From an uncultured Lachnospiraceae bacterium (GTDB lineage Bacteria > Bacillota > Clostridia > Lachnospirales > Lachnospiraceae), in the NCBI GenBank assembly GCA_947626985.1, contig CANQUG010000020.1, positions 1-51,566 on the forward strand: a DNA stretch of 51,566 bases, in the 5' to 3' direction. The position numbers and the translations under genes were made by a program. The notes under the pieces are model-generated. The model did no database searches. It was given only the letters and a program-made list of their open reading frames with translations, and had not been told where the DNA came from. Within the stretch, counting starts at the first letter, position 1. Every line of letters starts with the position of its first letter. Below are positions 42,569-51,489 of the stretch, piece after piece.

Positions 42569-42726
42569 TGTCTCTCGAATCAACTATGCGAATTCTCCAT
42601 GAAAATTCCTTCATCTCCTCAGAAAATTCATCTCAGCAAATTCTCTTCATGTGATTTTCCTCACAAATTCCTTTTCCAAGTCGCACTCATGTAGTCTCTT
42701 CATAAAATTCCCGCATAAAAATCCCC

Positions 42727-43428
42727 TCACACAATCAGCAGTTCATCCACCGTCACAAACTCATATCCTTTGCCCTCAAGTTCGTCCACGATTTTTAAGG
42801 CAGCTTCCACAGAGGAGGCATAGCTGTCATGCATCAGAATAATGGAGCCATCCTGTATCTGATCTTCCACGATGTTCATTACAGAGTCCACATTTTGGGA
42901 CTTCCAGTCCAGTGTATCGATGCTCCAGAAGACTGGGAACATCTCTACACTCAGATCCAGATCTTTTCTCCAGGAGCCAAAGGGCGGACGCATGTATACA
43001 GGATACACACCTGTAATCTCATATATCTCATTGCTGGTTTTTTCAATTTCTGTCTTCGCCTCCAGTTTCGATACCTTATTCAGCTGCACATGATTATAGG
43101 TATGATTCCCGATCAGGTGCCCTTCCTCCTGAATGCGCTTTACCAGTTCCTCGTTCCCCTCAATATTTTTACCCATAAGAAAAAAGGAGGCCTGAACTCC
43201 TCTCTCCTTTAATCCGTCCAGAAGCATGGGCGTATACTTTTTGCTGGGGCCGTCGTCAAATGTGAGAGCTACCTTCGGATGTTCCAGAGTTTCTGCCACC
43301 AGACGCAGCATGCCCTTCCCTGCCATAATACGGGCAGACGTCTCTGCCGCCCCGCGAAAATCCATCTTCCCCAAAACAGCGCAAAACAGAATCACCGCCA
43401 AAACAATATGTCCAACTCTTCTCTTCAT
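42727..43428 (-). CDS. Polysaccharide deacetylase (NodB domain), membrane-anchored
   Basis: 233-aa CE4 esterase with an N-terminal hydrophobic anchor (HIVLAVILFCAVLGKM) and an extracellular catalytic domain: VALTFDDGPSKKYTP near residue 55 (metal/catalytic Asp pair), HTYNH near 108, RPPFGSWRK, and the C-terminal IILMHDSYAS His. Likely removes acetyl groups from peptidoglycan or a surface glycan, or acts in sporulation like PdaA/PdaB proteins. It stands alone, flanked by repeat-rich DNA. Confidence 0.9.
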   Translation of the reverse strand: MKRRVGHIVLAVILFCAVLGKMDFRGAAETSARIMAGKGMLRLVAETLEHPKVALTFDDGPSKKYTPMLLDGLKERGVQASFFLMGKNIEGNEELVKRIQEEGHLIGNHTYNHVQLNKVSKLEAKTEIEKTSNEIYEITGVYPVYMRPPFGSWRKDLDLSVEMFPVFWSIDTLDWKSQNVDSVMNIVEDQIQDGSIILMHDSYASSVEAALKIVDELEGKGYEFVTVDELLIV

Positions 43429-43779
43429 ACTACGCCGCCGAACTTTAATTTCCTTTCAGTATATGCAGAAAAATCCCGCCGAATACCGCAATCCTCACGT
43501 TATCCGGCGGGGTAACCCTGCACTGTACAGCTATTCCAGATTCTTCAATCCAATCCCGGTTTTACTTCTCCACATTGTGCAGCCCCACACTATAGAACCG
43601 TTCACACCCTTCTGCTGTCTCTGCATCCCTCCAGGCTCTCTGGTCCTGCGTTTATCACTCTTCCACATAGCAGGTACAAAGCGTCTCTTATTCAATCATA
43701 CATGGTTCCTTACCACTCGTCCACATAATCCAAATAGCCCAAAATACAAATCATCTTGCGTTCAATCACGCACAGCTCT
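43429..43779. other. Gap with remnant of a third Uma2 gene end
   Basis: Around 43704-43737 the minus strand reads LDYVDEW-stop, matching the DYAEEW-stop ends of the two Uma2 genes, which suggests a decayed extra copy. Nothing else recognised. Confidence 0.45.
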
Positions 43780-44466
43780 TTACCACTCTTCTGCGTAGTC
43801 AAATATCTCCCGGAAACTCACTGTGCATCTCCCGTCATAAATCCCCACAGGCACTTCCTCATCCGGGCCGTAAATCCTGTCCGGCATGCCCTTTTCAAAG
43901 GCACATACCACAATCCTCCTCTGCTGACGGTCCACCATCCAGTATTCCCGCACACCTGCGCGTCTGTATTTTTCCTTCTTCAGAATCATATCCTTCCTGG
44001 CTGTGGAATCGGACAGCACTTCCACCACCAGATCCGGCGCTCCCACTATGTTTCCTCCCTGAATTTTATTCTTGTCACACAAAATAACCACATCCGGCTG
44101 TACCATGGTCTTTTCATCGCAGTCCAGCTGAACGTTCACCGGTGCTGCCCAGGTCCGGCATTTTCCTCCGTTCTTTCCAATAAAATCATCGAAGCGTTTC
44201 CAGATTTGTGTAAGAACAGTCTGATGCCTGATATGAGGGGCCTCCATATAAAAGAGTACTCCGTCAATCAATTCCACCCGAAGGTTATCCGGCAGCGCCC
44301 GATAATCCTCCAGCGTGTACTCTCCCTGTCTCTTTCCCGGCCGATATTCTGCCAGTGTTTCCTGCAGCATCCCGGAATTAAGATCGCTTCTGCACAGTTC
44401 TTCCAGTATTTCTGAGTAAGAAGATTCTTTTGTAAAACTATTTTTTTCAGGGTCATGCTCTTTCAT
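43780..44466 (-). CDS. Uma2-family (DUF820) restriction-endonuclease-like protein, copy 1
   Basis: 228-aa PD-(D/E)XK-fold protein: YTLEDYRALPDNLRVELIDG, VQPDVVILCD, and the acidic PDLVVEVLSDSTARKD with a following Lys. The biological role of Uma2 proteins is poorly known; they often occur in multiple copies. The start is set at ATG 44466 (AAGGAG 6 nt upstream), which gives exactly the length of the neighbouring copy. The region after YMEAPH (about residues 84-101) differs from copy 2, so the two have diverged in a limited patch. Confidence 0.85.
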   Translation of the reverse strand: MKEHDPEKNSFTKESSYSEILEELCRSDLNSGMLQETLAEYRPGKRQGEYTLEDYRALPDNLRVELIDGVLFYMEAPHIRHQTVLTQIWKRFDDFIGKNGGKCRTWAAPVNVQLDCDEKTMVQPDVVILCDKNKIQGGNIVGAPDLVVEVLSDSTARKDMILKKEKYRRAGVREYWMVDRQQRRIVVCAFEKGMPDRIYGPDEEVPVGIYDGRCTVSFREIFDYAEEW

Positions 44467-44593
44467 AGACATCTCCTTTTCCTGTTGTTCCTGCATTCCT
44501 TTATGTTCTCCGTCCTGCACATACAGTTCCTTCCACTCTTCCGCATAATCCAGGATCCCAGCACAAACATCTCGTACTCAAACACACAGTTCC

Positions 44594-45280
44594 TTACCAC
44601 TCTTCCGCGTAATCAAAAATCTCACGGAAATTCACCGTGCATCTCCCGTCATAAATCCCCACAGGCACTTCCTCTTCCGGGCCATAAATCCTGTCCGGCA
44701 TGCCCTTTTCAAAGGCACATACCACAATCCTCCTCTGCTGACGGTCCACCATCCAGTATTCCCGCACACCTGCGCGTCTGTATTTTTCCTTCTTCAGAAC
44801 CATGTCCTTCCTGGCTGTGGAATCGGACAGCACTTCCACCACCAGGTCCGGCGCTCCCACTATGTTTCCTCTCTGAATCTTCTCCTTATCGCACAAAATA
44901 ACCACATCCGGCTGCACCATAGTCTTTTCATCGCAGTCCAGCTGAACGTTCACCGGCGTAGCCCAGGTCCGGCACTTCCCACCGTTCTTCAAAATATATT
45001 CCCGAAATCGCACGGAGAGTTCAAAGGCAATCGTCTGATGAGCCGCATGCGGAGCCTCCATATAAAAGAGTACCCCGTCAATCAATTCCACCCGAAGGTT
45101 ATCCGGCAGCGCCCGATAATCCTCCAGCGTGTATTCTCCCTGCCTCTTTCCCGGCCAATACTCTGCCAGTGTCTCCTTCAGCATCCCGGAATTAAGATCG
45201 CTTCTGTACAGTGCTTCCAGTATTTCTGAGTAAGAAGATTCTTTCGTAAAAGTATTTTTTTCTGAATCCCGGTCTTTCAT
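44594..45280 (-). CDS. Uma2-family (DUF820) restriction-endonuclease-like protein, copy 2
   Basis: 228 aa, nearly identical to copy 1 over most of its length, including VQPDVVILCDKEKIQ and PDLVVEVLSDSTARKD. Differences cluster near residues 84-101 (AAHQTIAFELSVRFREYILK here). GAGGAG lies 7 nt before ATG 45280. The tandem arrangement with a 127-bp spacer carrying another gene-end-like repeat points to recent duplication. Confidence 0.85.
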   Translation of the reverse strand: MKDRDSEKNTFTKESSYSEILEALYRSDLNSGMLKETLAEYWPGKRQGEYTLEDYRALPDNLRVELIDGVLFYMEAPHAAHQTIAFELSVRFREYILKNGGKCRTWATPVNVQLDCDEKTMVQPDVVILCDKEKIQRGNIVGAPDLVVEVLSDSTARKDMVLKKEKYRRAGVREYWMVDRQQRRIVVCAFEKGMPDRIYGPEEEVPVGIYDGRCTVNFREIFDYAEEW

Positions 45281-45683
45281 AGGCCTTCTCCTCTTAAACT
45301 TCTTCCCTGATCAGCCGAAAACTATCCGGAAATCTAATCCCCTGATGCCAAAACGTCTCTCCTGCAGCGATATCTATCTGCCCTCAGCAAAATATCTCCC
45401 CTGCAGTAGAATCTCTCTCCCATCAGAACATCCTCTTTCCCCGCACATCCCTCTCTCCCACCAGTATAGCACCCCCTGAAATCTCTTTCCACAGCGCTCC
45501 CGCGATTCCCAACCATATCACAAAACTTCTTAACATTATGCAAAAAAACCTCCCGAGACCGCCGCAAAATCCCCTCCACCGTAACTCCTCAGGAATTCCA
45601 GAGAACCCTGCACCCTGCCACGATGTCTTCGATTTTGCCGCGGCCCCGGAAGGCCCGGATAAACACAGTTTTCCAAATCAACG
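45281..45683. other. 400-bp gap, no recognisable gene
   Basis: Pyrimidine-rich on the plus strand. A short minus-strand frame here has composition unlike a protein and no ribosome site of note. No structured RNA was recognised. Confidence 0.5.
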
Positions 45684-46304
45684 TTACCCTTTCAGCAGCT
45701 CAATATGATTGATGATCGCCTGCGCGCATTTTTCAAATCCCAGCTTGCTGCAGTCCAGGCAAAGATCATAATTCACCGCTTCCTCCCACTGCCCGCCGGT
45801 AAAGCGATGATAATACTCTTCCTTCCTCCTGTCGTCCTTCTGAAGGAATTTTTCCACATCCCGCTCGGAACCGCTGATCTTTTTCATCGCCTCCCTCATG
45901 CGGAAGTCATGAGGCGCATGAATAAACACGCTGAGCACATGGGGAACGTCCCGGAGGATGTAATTGGAACACCGGCCAATGATCACGCAGGATTCCTTCT
46001 CCGCCAGCTCCCGGATCACCTTGGCCTGATAATTGAAAAGATTCTCATCGGAGGTGAACTCTTTGTCCCCGGGGGAAAGAAGTCCGCCGGTATACACGCT
46101 GCTCTTCTTATAAAAGGGAGCCTTCGCGCTGGTATATTCGTCCACCCGGCCGAAAAGTCCCGGATGAATACCGCTGTCCTCCGAAGCCATGCGGATGATT
46201 CCCTTGTCATAGAACGGAATTTCAAGTCTCTCCGCCAGCATCTGTCCGACGGTTCGCCCTCCGCTTCCATACTGCCTGGCTATGGTGATCACAATGTGGT
46301 CCAT
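45684..46304 (-). CDS. Cytidylate-kinase-like family protein
   Basis: 206-aa P-loop kinase of the clostridial cytidylate-kinase-like family. The N-terminal IARQYGSGGRTVGQMLAERL is the nucleotide-binding loop, PFYDKGIIRMAS follows, and CVIIGRCSNYILRD lies near residue 110. True CMP kinase is usually CmK with a different loop, so the substrate here is uncertain. It stands just downstream of the liv operon in the same direction but 54 nt after livF, and may be cotranscribed. Confidence 0.82.
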   Translation of the reverse strand: MDHIVITIARQYGSGGRTVGQMLAERLEIPFYDKGIIRMASEDSGIHPGLFGRVDEYTSAKAPFYKKSSVYTGGLLSPGDKEFTSDENLFNYQAKVIRELAEKESCVIIGRCSNYILRDVPHVLSVFIHAPHDFRMREAMKKISGSERDVEKFLQKDDRRKEEYYHRFTGGQWEEAVNYDLCLDCSKLGFEKCAQAIINHIELLKG

Positions 46305-46358
46305 ACTACATCCCTCCTAACTTAAAAATAAATCTCAATGCCCCGTAAAAGGCCCTGT

Positions 46359-47069
46359 CTATTCTCCCAGATACGCCTTCTGCACCGCCTCATTATGCAG
46401 AAGCTCCTCCGCCCTGCCTTCCAGGGAAATCTCCCCGGTTTCCAGAACATAGGCCCTGTCTGCGATGGCGAGCGCCTTCTTCGCGTTCTGCTCCACCAGA
46501 AGAACGGTGGTGCCGCTCTCGCTCACTTCCTTGATGATGTCAAAGATTTCATTTACAAAAATAGGCGACAGTCCCATGGACGGCTCATCCATCAGAATGA
46601 TCCTGGGCCTGCTCATGAGGGCCCTTCCCATGGCCAGCATCTGCTGCTCTCCTCCGGAAAGGGTGCCTGCCCGCTGAGTCTTCCGTTCCTCCAGCCTGGG
46701 GAACCGTTTGTACACATTTGCCAGGCTTTCCGCGATCTCGCCCTTATCCTTCCGGGTAAAAGCTCCCATCATCAGATTCTCGTACACGCTCAGCTGAGAA
46801 AACACCCGCCGGCCCTCCGGCACATGGGCGATTCCCATCTTTACGATCTTATGCGCGGGAACCTTCGTAATATCCTTGCCTTCAAAAATGATATGTCCCT
46901 GTTTGGCGGGAAGAAGGCCGGTAAGGGTGTGCAGCGTAGTGGTTTTGCCCGCTCCGTTGGCGCCGATAAGAGCGATGACCTCGCCCTGATTGACCTCGAA
47001 GGAAATGCCCTTCAGCGCCTGAATGACGCCGTAATATACATGCAGATTTTTTGCCTCCAACATTGCCAT
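46359..47069 (-). CDS. livF: Branched-chain amino acid ABC transporter ATPase LivF
   Basis: Second ATPase of the Liv importer, 236 aa. Walker A LIGANGAGKTTTLHTL, signature LSGGEQQMLAMGRAL, Walker B IILMDEPSMGLSP, H-loop LLVEQNAKKA. The LivF-specific VPEGRRVFSQLSVYENL is present. ATG 47069 is preferred to 47075 because AGGAGG then has 9-nt spacing. It begins 13 nt after livG. Confidence 0.93.
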   Translation of the reverse strand: MAMLEAKNLHVYYGVIQALKGISFEVNQGEVIALIGANGAGKTTTLHTLTGLLPAKQGHIIFEGKDITKVPAHKIVKMGIAHVPEGRRVFSQLSVYENLMMGAFTRKDKGEIAESLANVYKRFPRLEERKTQRAGTLSGGEQQMLAMGRALMSRPRIILMDEPSMGLSPIFVNEIFDIIKEVSESGTTVLLVEQNAKKALAIADRAYVLETGEISLEGRAEELLHNEAVQKAYLGE

Positions 47070-47082
47070 AGCCATTTCCCTC

Positions 47083-47841
47083 CTATTCGCCCAGATAAGC
47101 CGTGATAACCGCCGGATCGCTGAGTACGGCGGAAGTTTTGCCCTGAGTGAGCACCTGACCGAAGTTCAGTACGGTCAGCTCCTCACAGATGCCTCCCACC
47201 AGCTTCATATCGTGCTCGATCAGAAGAATGGTCATGTCAAAATGATCCCGCACAAAACGGATGGTATCCATCAGCTCCTGAGTCTCATTGGGATTCATGC
47301 CCGCCGCAGGCTCGTCCAGAAGAAGAAGCTTGGGATCCGTGGCCAGAGCCCTGGCGATCTCCAGCTTTCTCTGTTTGCCGTAGGGAAGATTTCCCGCCAG
47401 ATATTCCGCCTCCCCGTCCAGGTCAAAAACCTTCAGGATCTCCATGGCCCGCTCATCCATCTCCTTTTCCACCTTATAGTAGCTCGGAAGGCGGAGAATG
47501 CCCGCCAGAGTGGAATAGGTGTGATGATTGTGAAGCCCCGCCTTTACATTGTCCAGAACAGAAAGTTCTTTAAACAGGCGGATGTTCTGGAAGGTTCTGG
47601 CGATGCCCGCCTTATTGATCTCGATGGTGCTTTTTCCGGTGATGTCTGTGCCGTCCAGGCGGATGATCCCCTCGTCGGGCTTGTAAACGCCGGTGAGAAG
47701 GTTGAACACCGTGGTCTTTCCCGCGCCGTTGGGACCGATCATTCCGTAGAGCTGTCCCTTCTCAATGTTCATATAAAAATTGTCCACCGCGTGAAGACCG
47801 CCGAAGGAGATGGACAGATTATTTACTTCCAGCATAGCCAT
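47083..47841 (-). CDS. livG: Branched-chain amino acid ABC transporter ATPase LivG
   Basis: 252 aa. Walker A MIGPNGAGKTTVFNLLTGVY, ARTFQNIRLFKELSVLDNVK, Walker B LLLLDEPAAGMNP, then LLIEHDMKLV. The signature region reads NLPYGKQRKLEIARAL, the LivG form. Follows livM with a 2-nt gap. The importer takes up Leu, Ile, Val or related ligands. Confidence 0.94.
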   Translation of the reverse strand: MAMLEVNNLSISFGGLHAVDNFYMNIEKGQLYGMIGPNGAGKTTVFNLLTGVYKPDEGIIRLDGTDITGKSTIEINKAGIARTFQNIRLFKELSVLDNVKAGLHNHHTYSTLAGILRLPSYYKVEKEMDERAMEILKVFDLDGEAEYLAGNLPYGKQRKLEIARALATDPKLLLLDEPAAGMNPNETQELMDTIRFVRDHFDMTILLIEHDMKLVGGICEELTVLNFGQVLTQGKTSAVLSDPAVITAYLGE

Positions 47842-47843
47842 AC

Positions 47844-48905
47844 TTACGCCGCCTCCTTCCCGTTTGCCCTGGAGTGCTTCAGCCGCTCCTTCAGCCTGCT
47901 TCTCCAGTCGATGGCCGCAGGCGCCCAGTTAAAGAGCATCATGGCGATGAGAACGATGGCATAGATCAGCATACGCAGGTTGGACAGACCGCGGAGCATT
48001 TCCGGCAGTGCGGTAAGTACCACCGCCGCGATGATGGAGCCCCGGATGTTGCCGATCCCGCCCAGCACTACGAATACCAGCGCAAGGATGGATGTGTTGA
48101 AGTTAAACTTGGAGGCCTGCAGGGTAGCCAGATTGTGGGAATACAGAGTCCCGGCCATTCCCGCCAGAGCCGCCGAGATGGTAAAGGCCATCAGTTTGTA
48201 TTTGGTGATATTGATGCCGATGGACGTGGCAGCGATCCGGTTGTCACGGATAGCCATGATCGCCCGTCCGTCGCGGGAATTGATCAGATTCAGCACGATA
48301 AAAAGAGTAATCAGAATCAGGATGATCCCGGCCAGGAAGCTGGAATTCTTGGGAATGCCCGTAATTCCCTGAGGGCCTCCCAGAAGCATCTTTCCGTCCG
48401 CCTCCATTCCCAGAGAAAACTGATCCTTCATGGACATATGGAAGCCGTTGCTGTCTCTTCCGATATAAAAAACATTCAGGATATTTTTAATGATCTCTCC
48501 GAAAGCCAGAGTCACAATGGCAAGATAATCGCCTTTGAGACGGAGCACGGGAATTCCGATCAGAATTCCGAAAATCGCCGCCGCTATCGCGCCGATCAGC
48601 ACGGCGAGGGCGAAACGGAGAGGAACCATCGTAATGGTATCCTGGGTGCATTTGGTAAAAAACGCTCCGGCAAATGCGCCCACGCACATAAAGCCGGCAT
48701 GCCCCAGACTCAGCTCACCGGAAATGCCCACCACCAGATTCAGCGAAACGGCCAGAATCACATACACGCAGATCGGAACCAGAAGGCCGGTAAAAAGGCT
48801 GGAAAGATGCCCCGTGCTCTGGAGAATCTGCACTACAATAAACGCGGCGATCACCATACCGTAGGTGATCAGATTCTGCCGGAAAATTTTACTGTTTTTT
48901 TTCAT
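47844..48905 (-). CDS. livM: Branched-chain amino acid ABC permease LivM
   Basis: 353-aa membrane subunit with about nine helices. Conserved LSLGHAGFMCVGAFAGAFFT near residue 65, PVLRLKGDYLAIVTLAFGEI, GRAIMAIRDNRIAATSIGIN, and LAGMAGTLYSHNLA. Between livH and livG in the standard order. A basic C-terminal tail (SRLKERLKHSRANGKEAA) follows the last helix. Confidence 0.93.
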   Translation of the reverse strand: MKKNSKIFRQNLITYGMVIAAFIVVQILQSTGHLSSLFTGLLVPICVYVILAVSLNLVVGISGELSLGHAGFMCVGAFAGAFFTKCTQDTITMVPLRFALAVLIGAIAAAIFGILIGIPVLRLKGDYLAIVTLAFGEIIKNILNVFYIGRDSNGFHMSMKDQFSLGMEADGKMLLGGPQGITGIPKNSSFLAGIILILITLFIVLNLINSRDGRAIMAIRDNRIAATSIGINITKYKLMAFTISAALAGMAGTLYSHNLATLQASKFNFNTSILALVFVVLGGIGNIRGSIIAAVVLTALPEMLRGLSNLRMLIYAIVLIAMMLFNWAPAAIDWRSRLKERLKHSRANGKEAA

Positions 48906-48914
48906 CGCCCTTAC

Positions 48915-49799
48915 CTACACTTTCTCCTGAATCTGTTTGCCCAGCAGACCTGTTGGCTTCACAAGAAGCACGACGATCAGCACGGCAAATACGATAGCGT
49001 CCGCAAGCTGGGAGGAAATATAGGCTTTCGCCAGAATTTCAATGACGCCCAGCAGAATTCCCCCGATCATTGCTCCGGGAATGGAGCCGATCCCGCCGAA
49101 CACCGCCGCCACGAAAGCTTTGATGCCGGGCATGGAGCCTGTATAGGGAGACAGGGAAGGATAGGAGGAGCAGAGAAGCACGCCCGCCACTGCCGCCAGT
49201 CCGGAACCGATGGCGAAGGTCAGAGCAATGGTCTGATTCACATTGATGCCCATGAGCTGGGCAGCGCCCTTATCCTCAGATACGGCCTGCATGGCCTGAC
49301 CGGTCCTGGTCCTGTTGATAAACAGAGTGAGCACGGTCATGATGACAATGCAGCTGATGATGGTGACGATCGTCTCCCCTGTGATCATCAGAGCTCCCCC
49401 CGCCAGCTTCAGATCCGGAACAGGAATGACCGACTGAAAGTTTTTCGGATTGGATCCGAAAATCAGAAGTACAACATTCTGCAACAGATAGCTGACGCCG
49501 ATAGCGGTAATCAATACTGCAAGCGGAGAAGCCGCCGCGCGCAGAGGACGATAGGCCACCGCCTCAATGGTAATTCCAAGCACTGTACATACTACAATGG
49601 ACACCAGCACCGCCGCGAGGGGGCTTGCATTCGCGTTCAGCAGCATGGTCAGGGCCGCGTAGCCGCCTACCATGATCACGTCGCCGTGAGCGAAATTCAG
49701 CATCTTCGCGATACCATAAACCATGGTATAGCCCAGTGCGATAATAGCATATACACTGCCCAGACTGATGCCGTTAATCATATAAGATAAAAAACTCAT
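48915..49799 (-). CDS. livH: Branched-chain amino acid ABC permease LivH
   Basis: 294-aa membrane subunit: ISLGSVYAIIALGYTMVYGI, MLNFAHGDVIMVGGYAAL, MQAVSEDKGAAQLMGINVNQ, and PSLSPYTGSMPGIKAFVAAV. ATG 49799 has GAGGTG 4 nt upstream; an in-frame ATG at 49811 lies 5' of that site. Separated from livK by a strong hairpin at 49832-49859. Confidence 0.93.
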   Translation of the reverse strand: MSFLSYMINGISLGSVYAIIALGYTMVYGIAKMLNFAHGDVIMVGGYAALTMLLNANASPLAAVLVSIVVCTVLGITIEAVAYRPLRAAASPLAVLITAIGVSYLLQNVVLLIFGSNPKNFQSVIPVPDLKLAGGALMITGETIVTIISCIVIMTVLTLFINRTRTGQAMQAVSEDKGAAQLMGINVNQTIALTFAIGSGLAAVAGVLLCSSYPSLSPYTGSMPGIKAFVAAVFGGIGSIPGAMIGGILLGVIEILAKAYISSQLADAIVFAVLIVVLLVKPTGLLGKQIQEKV

Positions 49800-49831
49800 A
49801 GTACACCTCATATCCTGATATGCATTCTAAA

Positions 49832-49859
49832 ACAGGGGGTTGCGCGGGCAACCCCCTGT
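49832..49859 (-). terminator. Strong hairpin between livK and livH (partial terminator or RNA stabiliser)
   Basis: Perfect 12-bp stem (ACAGGGGGTTGC/GCAACCCCCTGT, 4-nt loop) followed by only TTTTA. Such hairpins often allow more binding protein than permease to be made from one transcript. Confidence 0.75.
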
Positions 49860-49901
49860 CGGGTTAACTATCTGTAAAACTCCGACATATTCGGATAACG
49901 A

Positions 49902-51056
49902 TTACATCGCCTTATAAGCGCCGTTCTCGATCACAACAGCCTTGGGAGCCTTGCTGGGCTCGCCGTCAGCGGTCCAGGTCATGCCTGCGCCGGTCAGGCC
50001 GTCTACAGTGATCTCGGTCATAGCCGTCTTCATGGCGTCGCACAGAGTGCTGGCGTCCATATCGGGAGTCGCGCCGCACTGCTCCAGAGCAGCCTTGATG
50101 ATGTAGATTCCGTCATAAGCGTCCGCTGCGAACTGGTTGGGAACCTCATTGTACAGCTCCTGATATTTGGCTACGAAATTCACGGTAAGATCATCCTGAG
50201 CATCCGCCGCGAAAGGTGTCAGCAGCATAACGCCCTCTGCCAGAGAGGTGTCAAAGCCTTCCACACTAAGGATACCGTCCATGCCGTCCACGCCGAACCA
50301 CAGCGGGGAGAAGTCCATGGCAGCCGCCTGGGTGAATACCAGAGAAGCCTCATTATAATAGAAGGGCAGGTAAACCAGCTCAGCGCCGGCATCCTTCGCC
50401 TTCTGAAGCTGTACGGTGAAGTCTGTCTTGCTGTCAGCAGTGAAGGCTTCCTCGGCAACGATTTCAAAAGGCTGATTCTCGGCTTCTGCCTTGAAGGTAG
50501 CATAAATACCGGAAGAATATACATCGGAGCTGTCGTAGATGGCGGCTACCTTGGTGGCAAGTCCGTTCTCACCGATGTACTGCGCGGACGCGGTACCCTG
50601 GGAAGGATCGGAGAAGCATACACGGAAGGCATTGTCGCCGGCTGTGATACAGTCAACAGCGGAGCCTGAAGGTGTCAGCAGGAACATATTGTCATTGGCA
50701 GCTTCCGCCTCAACAGCGATGCAGGGAGCAGAGGTAACGGAACCAAGAATCATGGTTGCGCCCCAGTCCTTCAGGGTGTTGTACGCGTTTACGGATTTCT
50801 CGGCGTCATGCTCGTCATCCTGGGGATTGAACTCCAGCATCGCGCCGTTTACGCCGCCTGCCTCGTTAATCTCATCTACAGCGATCTGAGCCGCGTTCAT
50901 AACCGCGGAGCCATAAGCCGCAGCCGGTCCGGTCACAGGGCCGATACCGCCGATCTTAAAGGTAGCCGCATCGTCTGCAAAAACAGACATGGGAAGCATA
51001 CTCACTGTCATGGCTGCCGCAGCGGCAACACCGATCACTTTTTTCCAGTTTCTCAT
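49902..51056 (-). CDS. livK: Branched-chain amino acid ABC transporter substrate-binding protein
   Basis: 384-aa extracellular binding protein of the Leu/Ile/Val type: FKIGGIGPVTGPAAAYGSAV and AQIAVDEINEAGGVNGAMLE early, MILGSVTSAPCIAVEAEAAN, AAIYDSSDVYSSGIYATFKA and FAADAYDGIYIIKAALEQCG later. The signal peptide (IGVAAAAAMTVSMLPMSVFA) has no lipobox Cys, so it seems secreted by signal peptidase I rather than lipidated. It is the first gene of the operon. Confidence 0.92.
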   Translation of the reverse strand: MRNWKKVIGVAAAAAMTVSMLPMSVFADDAATFKIGGIGPVTGPAAAYGSAVMNAAQIAVDEINEAGGVNGAMLEFNPQDDEHDAEKSVNAYNTLKDWGATMILGSVTSAPCIAVEAEAANDNMFLLTPSGSAVDCITAGDNAFRVCFSDPSQGTASAQYIGENGLATKVAAIYDSSDVYSSGIYATFKAEAENQPFEIVAEEAFTADSKTDFTVQLQKAKDAGAELVYLPFYYNEASLVFTQAAAMDFSPLWFGVDGMDGILSVEGFDTSLAEGVMLLTPFAADAQDDLTVNFVAKYQELYNEVPNQFAADAYDGIYIIKAALEQCGATPDMDASTLCDAMKTAMTEITVDGLTGAGMTWTADGEPSKAPKAVVIENGAYKAM

Positions 51057-51187
51057 AATGATTCTCCTCCTTAATCTTTTGCAGGCATCAGGAATCCGCC
51101 GGTTTTACTTAAAAATAGTCAAAAAGCCCACTGGATGTTCCAGCCGGCTTTGGCTCTCCCTGATGCATACGCTATTTTAATGTTAAA

Positions 51188-51216
51188 ATTATAGCATTCT
51201 GTGTTTTTGATTGCAA
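51188..51216 (-). promoter_or_regulatory. Sigma-A-type promoter of the liv operon
   Basis: Minus strand TTGCAA, a 17-nt spacer, then TATAAT, about 130 nt upstream of livK. The leader from there to 51056 shows no recognised riboswitch. Confidence 0.8.
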
Positions 51217-51280
51217 GTATTAATTTATACAAATTTTAGAATTCACCGCGGCAAAATTATGTGAGCCCAAAAGCGCAGCA

Positions 51281-51306
51281 AAGGCCGCCGGAAATCCGGC
51301 AGCCTT
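51281..51306 (-). terminator. Terminator-like hairpin after the rplT fragment
   Basis: AAGGCTGCCGG pairs with CCGGCGGCCTT (one G-U), with a weak T tract after it, 55 nt downstream of the rplT stop. Confidence 0.65.
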
Positions 51307-51360
51307 CTTCTATGCAAAACCCTTCCGGGCCCTTTTTCATTTCTCAGTCAAAACGGATAT

Positions 51361-51489
51361 TTACGCGATCGCTTTCTTGGCAATCTCTGCAAGAGCTGCG
51401 AATCCCTCTGCGTCGTTCACTGCCATCTCGGAGAGCATCTTGCGGTTGATGTCGATGTTCGCCAACTTCAGGCCGTGCATCATTTTGCT
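51361..51489 (-). pseudogene. rplT: 3' fragment of ribosomal protein L20 gene
   Basis: The minus strand reads [18 protein letters not shown], then [16 protein letters not shown] and EIAKKAIA-stop, the C-terminus of L20. Upstream of SK the similarity stops at once and the frame closes at 51505-51507 in AT-rich DNA. The first about 75 residues are missing, so this is a displaced 3' end, as left behind when an element inserts into a gene's 3' part, or a rearrangement junction. Confidence 0.82.

Larger units (their letters stand above)
41931..42726. other. 800-bp repeat-rich gap without genes
   Basis: Holds a 33-bp tandem repeat (41940-42046) and a 179-bp inverted-repeat element (42390-42568), listed separately. 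The rest is AT-rich and shows no credible open frame or RNA gene. Confidence 0.6.

Noticed and set aside
45334-45579. 81-codon minus-strand frame
   Set aside because: Odd Arg/Gly/Cys composition, internal repeats and no convincing start signal or family.
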